DNA of 64,000 bases from Pyrenula massariospora (taxonomy: Eukaryota; Ascomycota; Eurotiomycetes; Pyrenulales; Pyrenulaceae): positions 186,001 through 250,000 of the forward strand of contig JAGFMI010000021.1 in assembly GCA_021030905.1 (NCBI GenBank). Reading direction: 5' to 3'. Of the stretch, positions 56,427 to 64,000 are shown piece after piece. Every line of letters starts with the position of its first letter. The stretch's first letter is position 1. The translations under genes were made by a program, and so were the position numbers. The notes below the pieces were generated by a model that saw nothing but the letters and a program-made list of their open reading frames with translations, did no database searches and was not told where the DNA came from.

Positions 56427-56699
56427 TCACTTGCACTGAAAGCCACTACAAAGCGCGCAAGGTGCCGATGCATCAGACACACGCACACGCACTAAGAACA
56501 CAATGGGAGGGTTTGAGCTTACAGTGCAGCAGCATCCGCACAGACATGGATAGCTGGGACATTCGGGCTGCCTTCGCTCAACCGCTCCTGGTAGCCTTGG
56601 ACAGATGAGGTTTGGTTCATCCGTCTCCACGATGAGCGAGGATGCTGTGAGAGAGGCTGAGAGAGCCGCGATGACCGCAAAGATAAGCTTGAGATGCAT
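56427..56699 (-). CDS. Second small secreted cysteine-rich protein
   Basis: I do not recognise the family. Reading from the ATG at 56699 gives 90 residues: a strong signal peptide (LIFAVIAALSASLTASS), a propeptide-like stretch ending ERR (Kex2-like), and a mature part with the dense cluster ECPSYPCLCGCCC and a C-terminal APCALCSGFQCK. There are ten cysteines outside the signal peptide. A GTAAGC follows the CCCT codons and could be an intron donor, which would replace the Cys-rich C-terminus; the nearest acceptor would leave a 31-bp intron (too short) and another gives a tail without cysteines, so I keep the unspliced form. The frame is also open upstream without a signal peptide; the internal ATG is preferred. 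Confidence 0.62.
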   Translation of the reverse strand: MHLKLIFAVIAALSASLTASSLIVETDEPNLICPRLPGAVERRQPECPSYPCLCGCCCTVSSNPPIVFLVRVRVSDASAPCALCSGFQCK

Positions 56700-57951
56700 G
56701 GCGTAGATAGTTGTTGCTTGAAGATGGTTTATGATATGGACACAATCAGACAATGAGATTAGTGCAAGGAGAGGAACAACGATGATTCGACTCTCATCTG
56801 CTTGAAATTGGAAATTTGGCTTGCGAAAGTCCATGTATCTTCCTAGGCCCGCGCCCATATATGTGACATTGCTCTGGCTAGAAAGCCATCTGCGAATGTC
56901 ATCAGATACCGTTAGGCGGAGAGAGACTAGAGACAAAATGCTTGGGGTCGGCTGAAGAGTGTAAAAGAAGCGCGTGAACCAATACACTTTTGATAATGAT
57001 GCATGCTCTTGAACAGAAGGACTTTACTGGTGACTTGGACAGGAGCTAGTAACAACAATAAGTCAGCCCATCGAGTAATGGCTCTTTTAATCTGTCAGCA
57101 CTTTCGGGTTCTGAAGTCCTCCAGCTGGAACAGGTCAAGCATGGGCAAGATGCTCAATGGGGCGGAGCGGGATGAGGTTGGACCGTCGAAACCTAAGTTA
57201 GCGGCTGGAGTTCAGTACACGACGTGGGAAGGATGCGCTGATCCCATCATTTTTCGGGTTGGCAAAATGTTTGACGTCTGCCTAGCCTTGCTGGCTGGTA
57301 GATATAGGTTCCGAAGACCATATGATATAGAAATTGCTATAGGTGTAGAAAGGTGAAAATCGTAGTGGGAAAAGTAATGCTTATAGCGGCAGGCGTGCCG
57401 AAAAATTAGGCGACTTCCTCCTAAAATTTAGGGGCAAAGGGGCAACGCACGGAGCATACGGGTCAGATCTCCTATGTAGGCGGTTACAAGTATTCACTCA
57501 TGAAGCAGGAGCGTCACCTTCTCGTCTAATCTCATCTCTTTTCAGAGAGCGAGGCCAGGCACGCTTCTCCTCCCGTGCAATGCTGTACTGCGCCGATGAT
57601 AGAAGAAAGAGATGCCGTCCGCCTATCTCTTTCAGATAGTGGGGCTGAACGAACGGCCGAATGATATTTTGCCATGTGCTTCCCACGCGTCATGATTGAC
57701 TGCAACGACAAGGCGCTTCGAACGGCCTTCCATTGGCCTAGAGGCTTCTATTGATGCAGCTTTGATTGAAGCTTGATATGACAAAGCATGAAGAAGCCAT
57801 GAACACCTTTGGAAATATAGGTGTGCGTTCCGTGCTCCTACCAGAGAACGCAAGCACGAAATGTTTAGCACGCTTTCAATTATCTTAAAGAACCTTTCGA
57901 AGGTCACGGGCAGCTTCTCGCCTGAGAAAAAATTTGTCAAAATCCATCAAC
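56700..57951. other. Divergent intergenic region before the HET gene
   Basis: About 1.25 kb. Open frames here (for example 57003-57356, +) have no recognisable family. It probably contains promoters for the second secreted protein (-) and the HET gene (+). Confidence 0.5.
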
Positions 57952-60505
57952 ATGTCCTCCTCGCCATGGGCGAACATACCACCGCAGGAGGTGGAGTTAG
58001 GCGAGCGTATGTGGAAAGACACCCTATCTACCGGCATTACAGACATTTTCGTCTTCGATAACCGGACTGGCAGAGAAGAACAAGACAGAGAGCAGGCACT
58101 GTTCTTATCCGTAAAGCCTCTCCATAAAGTTCGACGACTGTTACCTTTCCAAAAGCGTGAAGCTGTGGCAATCGAATCACAGCATCAGCTCTGTCGTGCT
58201 TGCCTTGGAGTACTTGACTATCATTGCGACTACATGGGAAATTCAGCAAATAAAGTAAGTGCAAGTACATTTTAAAACCCCTCCTGGCTTAATGTGTACT
58301 CGAATAGCGCGGCTCAGATATGTCCAACGTTGTCCTCCATCATGAGGACTTTGGCTCATTACTCAAGGCAGCGAAATCACATTGCTACATATGTCGGACT
58401 CTCCTTCAATGTTTGACGGCACGAGCATTCTGGCACGATACCACCAAACATCGAGGATATCAGTTTGAGGTGTGCTGGCCGTCTGGAACCGATCCTCGAG
58501 AATTCACGCGGCTTTACTTCTCGTGCACTCGAACCGCGTACCCCAAACGCCCGGTGAACTATATAAATATAATGAATCTTCAGAGGTGGCATACGGATGA
58601 ATACGCAGATTCTTTCAGACCCTTTTGGAGCCAAGAGAGCGGTGAATGCGTTAGCTCAGGCAACCGTAGACCTCCAACAACCCGTCAGACAGCGATTCAC
58701 TGGCTGTCACGGTGTCTTCAGAATGTAGACGGTAAGCATGGTATGTGTAATGCCTCCACAAGTTCTTGGCTGCCGACTCGGCTCCTGAATGTGGAGCTTG
58801 CGAAGAGCTCATCGATCTTGAAGCTTGTCTGCCCCTCTCTAGATCCGCTGGCTTTTGAGGGACATGATCGATACATGACGCTCTCCCATTGCTGGGGAGC
58901 CTGGGGTCCGAAAAATATCCCCACGCTCAAGATCAGTAACCTGGAAGAAAGGCAAGAGATCGGGCTCAAAATGATAGACGTTCCTTTCACTTTTCGTGAC
59001 GCAATAGAAGTTGCAAGCTGGTTCAAAGGTGACATCAATGGACCGAACCGGCCAGCTGAACGCTGACAATTCCTCTAGTAAAATGGCTCTGGATCGACTC
59101 ATTGTGCATTTTGCAGGATTCGACGGAAGACTGGCTTCGTGAAGCACAGACAATGTCCGCGACTTACAAGTACTCACTGCTTAATATATCCGCGGATTCT
59201 GCCCAGGACGCCAGAGGTGGATTGTTTTTCGAAAAGGACGTTCTGGACATAACACCGCTAAGAATGCGCGCCCGGAAAATAGAGGAATCGTGGTCGTTAA
59301 CGCTTGACCCAACCAACATGTTTCGCCGAATTTTGAGAGCTCCAAGCTTCTCAAGAGCATGGATACAGCGAGAGAGACAATTATCTCCTCGAATCTTACA
59401 TTTCCACGCTCGAGAGATGTTTTGGGAATGCTGTGCTGCGCCTGGAAGTTCCTTTGCTAGTGAGACTTTTCCTGGCGGTGCGCCATTTGAAAGAATCTTC
59501 AATGGCGAGGATAAATACCAGGGTCACAATATGTACGACGGACAAAGTTCAGACATTTATGACATCTATCGGGCTTGGAATCGTGTCTGCAATAACTTCT
59601 CGTCAAAGAGTCTAACGAAGCAGAGCGATATGCCCATCATCCTCTCAAGCATTGCAGCAGAATTCAGCAACTGGCTAGGTTGGGATCATTACCTTGTAGG
59701 CTTATGGCACTCCACACTTCCTAAGAGTCTGTTATGGCAAACGCTACGAGATGATTATAATCTGCGGACAGAAACTAGTGACTACATCGCGCCCTCCTGG
59801 AGTTGGATTTCTGCCGGCGCTGCTGTCAGGCTGCGAGGTACCTGGGACCAAACCGCTGTTGTTGCAATCAGCGATGTTGACATGCAACCGAAATTATACG
59901 ACTCATTCGGACCGGTAGAAAGCGGATCCTTGATGTTATCTGGCGTTCTCCGACACATACTTCTGCGGGATTTCAGACCTCGTGACAGGGATTCGCATGT
60001 CTGCGGCGTCAGTATTAATGAGAATTACGACAAGCGTACCATTGGACATATGTGGGATGATATCGAGGGTTCGAGTGGTGAAGTGCATCTCGATCGACAA
60101 GCCGACGCCGGGACGATTGACTGCTTTTGTCTCTTCGTTGTCGTCTTTCAAGTCGATGGTATCAGGCAGTTGACGGGCCTGCTCTTAAAACCTACTGAGA
60201 ACCCGAGAACTTTCAGACGAATCGGCATCATTAATTTCATGAAGGTTTTTGGCCTCAAAATGAGATACAAAGTTAGACAGGGAGTGGCAGATGACGAGCA
60301 TTCCTGGAAAAGGCTGGAGGAACAAATCATGAACGCCCAAGATGAGATCAGTGCCAGGAAGAAGGCCATGAGGCAGGACGGCGAAGGCACTCCCGATGAG
60401 GAACAAACGCCACAAGGGGATCCCTCGTTGCTGTACAAATATGACGTATACTGTGATACGTTATGGTTGGAGAGACTGAGGCCACAAAATGTGACTCTCA
60501 TCTAA
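57952..60505 (+). CDS. HET-domain protein
   Basis: Heterokaryon-incompatibility domain protein; HET domains drive programmed cell death in non-self recognition, though many family members have no known role. Exons 57952-58254, 58308-59028, 59079-60505; introns 53 and 50 bp; 816 residues. The N-terminus has the Cys pairs common before HET domains (LCRACLGVLDYHC, CYICRTLL). The HET domain starts near 289 (RYMTLSHCWG), continues DVPFTFRDAIEVASWF, and the second intron rebuilds KWLWIDSLCILQDSTEDW, then ISADSAQDARGGLFF. The rest is the variable C-terminus with YIAPSWSWISAG, seen in many HET proteins, and a Gln/Glu-rich end. There is no NACHT, WD40 or ankyrin part, so it is a stand-alone HET protein. 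It adjoins two small secreted-prot genes. Confidence 0.93.
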
Positions 60506-60749
60506 CAGACCTCACCCGCCTTACGATCAAATTGATGCAAATTGGTGAAAGGTCAATTGACCAGAAGCTGAAGCGGAAGCGTATTTTCTAGTCTAGGCTC
60601 GATGTGCGTTTTCCCCGCACAAATTCAAACCCAAATAGCAAAAATTATCTTCCATAGGTATGTAGATAAATAGATATGAGACGGCTGCTTTGAAAACCAG
60701 AAACACCACCTAATTCACCCACACCTCCCTCCACATCCACCATCCCCAA

Positions 60750-61354
60750 ATGTCCACCACCAAGCCAGGTTCGTCCTCTCTTCCTCTCACCCACCACCTC
60801 CCTCCCTTCCTCTCTCCCTCAATCCTCACCTAGTCCACCCACTAACCCACCCCACCCCTCGCACAGCACCCCCCAAACCAAAAACAACCCCAACCTCAAA
60901 CCCAATCCACAACTACACACACACCCAAACCCTCCGCAACGCCCCCTACACGTATTTCCACCTCTCCCTCCCCTCATCATCCCCCCTCGACCCCCTAACA
61001 GCCACCACCGCCCTAACTGCCGCTTTAACATCTTTCCTCGGCCAACACGGCGCGGCGATTCCTGTGGACATCCTTAAGTGCGGCACCGACACCGATACTC
61101 CTACGCACACTCATACTCGCGCTCGGGAGCACAGTGAGGGGGAGGGTGAAAGTAGGGAGGTGTGGATACGCGTCCCGCGGGAAGATGGGGGGGCGGTGGA
61201 GGGGGCGTTGGCTGCGTATGCGGATGCGGGGGAAGGGGGGAAAGGGTGGAGGGTGCTGGTGCTTGGGAGGGGGGAGTGGATTGGGGGGTTGGGGCTGGGT
61301 GGGGGAAATGGGGGGAGGGGAGGGGGCAAAGGGAGAGGGTGGTGGGAGGAGTGA
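60750..61354 (+). CDS. POP8: RNase P/MRP subunit POP8-like
   Basis: Small protein subunit shared by RNase P and RNase MRP. Exons 60750-60768 and 60867-61354; 98-bp intron; 168 residues. Pop8-family features: YTYFHLSLPSSSPLDPLTATTALTAALTSFLGQHGAAIPVDILKC, then after a Thr/His-rich insert EVWIRVPREDGGAVEGALAAY and WRVLVLGRGEWIGGL. The 19-nt first exon encodes MSTTKP. The end is Gly-rich. Base skew is extreme: the first two thirds of the coding strand are C-rich with few G, the last third is G-rich, and the 3' UTR begins with an 8-bp tandem repeat that overlaps the stop codon. The assignment rests on motif pattern and length; the gene belongs to the same complex as RMP1 at 20.2-21.5 kb. Confidence 0.8.
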
Positions 61355-61414
61355 GGGAGTGAGGGAGTGAGGGATTGAGGGATTGAGGGATTGAGGGATT
61401 GAGGGATTGAGGGA
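61351..61414. repeat. 8-bp tandem repeat at the POP8 stop codon
   Basis: Eight copies of an 8-bp unit: three GTGAGGGA followed by five TTGAGGGA. The first copy contains the TGA stop of POP8. Purine-rich sequence continues for about 80 bp beyond it. The change of one base after the third copy suggests expansion in two steps. Confidence 0.92.
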
Positions 61415-62004
61415 TTGAAAGGGGGAAGGGGAGGATTGAAGAGGGGGTGAGGAATTGAGTGAAAGGGGGGAGGGATGAGGGATTGAGATTTCGGCTTGTG
61501 TGCAGCTTTGCGCGGGACTGTGATCAAGAATCGACAGGGATCCACAGGGTGCTCTGGCGGATGTCGAAGACTCTAGCGGACTCTGAAGGGCTAGCGTGGT
61601 TCCGGATCGGTATGGAGACGTAGGGTAAAGCGTGTGCTTTTTTTTTTTCATCGCGGTGACGGAGACTTGAGAAGGAAAGAATGCTGTATTTTGAGATAAG
61701 CGAAGCTAATTCAAGTCTATAAGATTAATGCGAGGAGCTATGATTTTCTACACCATGTAGCAATTTCCCGATGGACCCTCTCCAAGACTTCGCTACTGTA
61801 CAAAAATGACAAATCCATCCCTAAACGGCCTGAGCAGTATCAAAAAAATGCAGTCCTTTCCCCTTGCCGTCTGCTATGCAAATGCTTGCGTAGATGCTCT
61901 AAAGTTTGGTATATCCAAGAAGAACGCTGTGCATTCTAGGTACATGTCTCTATGCCAAGAGCAGAAGATATATCAGATTTAAATCGCTTGATTGTGGCTT
62001 TTTG
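61415..62004. other. Intergenic between convergent genes
   Basis: Spacer of POP8 (+) and the PP5 gene (-). The first ~90 bp are purine-rich, degenerate copies of the 8-bp repeat type; the rest is ordinary AT-richer sequence without a gene. Confidence 0.5.
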
Positions 62005-63656
62005 TTACATCATCATCGATGCGAGTCCATTTTGAGCGTAGGCCTTCGGGGTCAGTTAGCGAGAAGTCTTAACTTTCTATATTCCGCAGAAAATTGGCTT
62101 ACCATTGGTTTGATCGGGGGGTGTGGTACAGCGTCAAATTTGTGGTATTCAAGTTTGTACTGAGGACCAATGTTGATGTAGGCGCCCTTGTTTTCGGTCG
62201 AGTCGCAATACTTCGGAGCCGAGAACACTACCAAATCAGTATGGGTATTTTTAATCGTTCTCTCGCAACGTACCAGTAATGCACTTCCCGTTGTGCTCGA
62301 CCTCATATCCCTCCATTCGGACCTCATGACTCCTTATGACAGCTTCGAGGCCATTTTTCTCGCAAAATCGCTTCGTCACATCAGGACCGAATTGCAACCC
62401 CACGCCTCGCTTGCTTGGACCACGACCATTTTCGGTCTGTGGATCCGTCCATAGCATCTCCATCATCAGGCCAGCTTGACCTGGCTGTCGTTGTCCATGT
62501 CTGTTCAATTTTCTGACATCGTCTAATGTTGTCTTGTCATCGCTGAAAAGTCCTCCATGCAGCACGAAAAACTTTTTGCCGATCAAGGTCGCTAAGGGCA
62601 GAGCAGAGAACGATTCCGAAAAGAGCTTGAAAGTTTTCTCATTGTACTTGGCCTTGCATTCCCCCTCAAAGCCATATACGCGATTCATATCGTCCGTCTC
62701 GTGGTTCCCACGGTTCAAGAAAAACTTTCCTCGGTGAAGCCACTTGTAAGAGTACAATAATAGCACGATTTCGGTCGACCAGGAGCCTCTATCAACGAAG
62801 TCTCCATTAAATAGGTAGGAGTGTTCTGCAGATGGGAAACCATTGAGCCTGAATAGCTCTAAGAGATCGAAGAATTGTCCATGGGTGTCTCCACAGACGG
62901 TCAATTTAGTGCCCTTCTCGATCTCCATTTCGACCATGGTAGGCTCGTCATACACAATGTTTTTGACTGCCTCGATAATCTGGAACACGTATTTGCGATG
63001 TATCTTCTTCCCATCCTTGAATCTCGTGATCATATCATCGACAAACTCTTGAGTCATCTCTTTCTCTAACCGCACGCCATCGTAATTGTCTTCCACTTTG
63101 ATTGCATCGATGTCGAGTCCCTCAAAGGCCGAAGGCGGATCAGCGACCTCAATCGCCTTGAAAAACTCGACTCTCCGCACGAGCTTTTCGCATTCCGCGA
63201 GTCTAAGCTTTGCATCTTGATTACTAGGCTGTTTTCGCACGATGGTCTTGAAATCTTTCAGCGCTTCTTGTGAGTGTAATATCGCGGTATTGGCGACGGC
63301 TCTTCTCCAGTACGCCTAAAATTTAAAGTTAGAATCTTACTGAGGTGACTGATCAGCCGCACCAGACCTTCACGAATGAGTTGTCCAGTTCAATTGCCTT
63401 GGTAGCATCTGCAATCGCATATCCATAGGCTTCAAGCTTGATGTTGACCTTTGCTCAACAGTCAGTGACCGATTTCGTGGTAAGCTCCGAACAACTTTAC
63501 CTGTGCCCGGTTGCTGTAATATGCTGCCTGGGTGCCGTCTTTGTCAATAGCTTGTGAGTAAAAGTCGATAGCCGTAGGCCAATCGTGTTTCTTAAAAGCT
63601 TCGTTTCCTCTGTCTTTGAGTTCCTGGGCGGCTGCGGCGTCGGAGGTTGATGTCAT
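62005..63656 (-). CDS. PPT1: Serine/threonine protein phosphatase PP5
   Basis: TPR-containing phosphatase that binds Hsp90 and dephosphorylates it and its co-chaperones. Exons on the complement: 63501-63656, 63368-63448, 62274-63315, 62103-62227, 62005-62043; introns 46-59 bp; 480 residues. N-terminus: three TPR repeats to about residue 110 (ELKDRGNEAFKKHDW, AAYYSNRAQVNIKLEAYGYAI, AYWRRAVANT). Catalytic domain with metal-site motifs GDTHG at 221-225, GDFVDRG at 250-256, RGNHE at 281-285, then VLHGGLF and the C-terminal APKYCD, completed by the fourth exon. The last exon adds AYAQNGLASMMM, equivalent to the autoinhibitory helix end of the family. The second intron uses a GTCTGG donor, unusual but needed to keep VKAYWRRA. 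Confidence 0.95.
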
Positions 63657-64000
63657 GATTTACTTGCGGGACGAGGATCTATGCACGGCTACCGTACTGT
63701 GGAGAAGCGGACAAAGAACGGTCCAGACAGGTGATTCGCTTGCTTATGGTGGCGGATGAGATTATGTATGTTATTTCAGGTGTGAGCTTCTTCGAGATCT
63801 CGAATCCTTAGCCTGCTCGTGTGCTCGAGAACCAAGACCGCAGCGTTACTGGCCCTATGAAATTTAAGGTCGAAGGCGGAAAAGCTCTCTATTCCAAAAA
63901 CGGCTTGGTCATTTTGTGGGGAACCATCGGCTTTTGAAGATAATTGCAGATCATCGCAAGCCGTTTAAATTATCAGATCCGCCATCAATTCTTCTCCCGC
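63657..64000. other. PP5 upstream region, window edge
   Basis: A 344-bp stretch upstream of the PP5 gene reaching the end of the window. No coding sequence is recognised. Confidence 0.5.

Noticed and set aside
57003-57356. A 117-codon + strand open frame between the second secreted protein and the HET gene
   Set aside because: The translation has no signal peptide, domain or compositional feature supporting a gene.
61414-61500. Telomere-like repeat
   Set aside because: The unit TTGAGGGA differs from the usual fungal TTAGGG telomere unit and the array is short and internal, next to a gene end.

Overview
The window looks like nuclear chromosomal DNA of a filamentous ascomycete (Pezizomycotina). 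Evidence: genes carry many short GT-AG introns of about 45-75 bp, genes lie on both strands with 0.3-1.7 kb spacers, and the proteins are typical of moulds (HapE, a HET-domain protein, a GH28 endopolygalacturonase, a coclaurine-N-methyltransferase-like CFAS protein, a dihydroxyacetone-synthase-like enzyme, small secreted Cys-rich proteins). I cannot name the class or species. I saw no tRNA, rRNA, transposon or CRISPR array. All gene models were assembled by eye by joining exons so that phase is kept and family motifs continue; each CDS length is divisible by three.

Layout. 0.3-1.0 kb: an unknown secreted protein. 1.5-20 kb is core biology: BUD31 (splicing), class V myosin, NAP1, a P5B ATPase (YPK9/ATP13A2 type), a CFAS/CNMT-like methyltransferase, a 57-residue complex I-like protein, and the BUR1/CDK9 kinase. 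20-36 kb: RNase MRP subunit RMP1, a Mei2-like RNA-binding protein, exocyst SEC15, CCAAT-binding HapE/HAP5, pre-rRNA factor FCF2, purine nucleoside phosphorylase, and mitoribosomal uS10m (RSM10). 37-45 kb: a secreted polygalacturonase, ELF1, uracil phosphoribosyltransferase, and cohesin release factor WAPL.

45.8-60.5 kb is the more accessory part. A transketolase-family (dihydroxyacetone-synthase-like) enzyme, an MFS sugar transporter and an L-arabinitol/xylitol-type polyol dehydrogenase lie side by side and suggest a sugar or polyol uptake and catabolism group. They are followed by a DJ-1/PfpI protein, an alpha/beta hydrolase, two small secreted Cys-rich proteins and a large HET-domain protein. 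60.7-63.7 kb returns to core genes: RNase P/MRP subunit POP8 and protein phosphatase PP5.

Functional links: RMP1 and POP8 both belong to RNase MRP, and with FCF2 they make three pre-rRNA processing genes. PNP and UPRT are both nucleobase salvage enzymes. No gene looks like a wholly new system. The best leads are (a) a repeated switch from C-rich to G-rich coding strand within five genes, (b) the polyol/sugar group, (c) the pair of small secreted Cys-rich proteins near a HET gene, and (d) unusual splicing: a GC-AG intron, a start codon alone in its exon, a 19-nt exon, and an unresolved 14-nt candidate exon in hapE.
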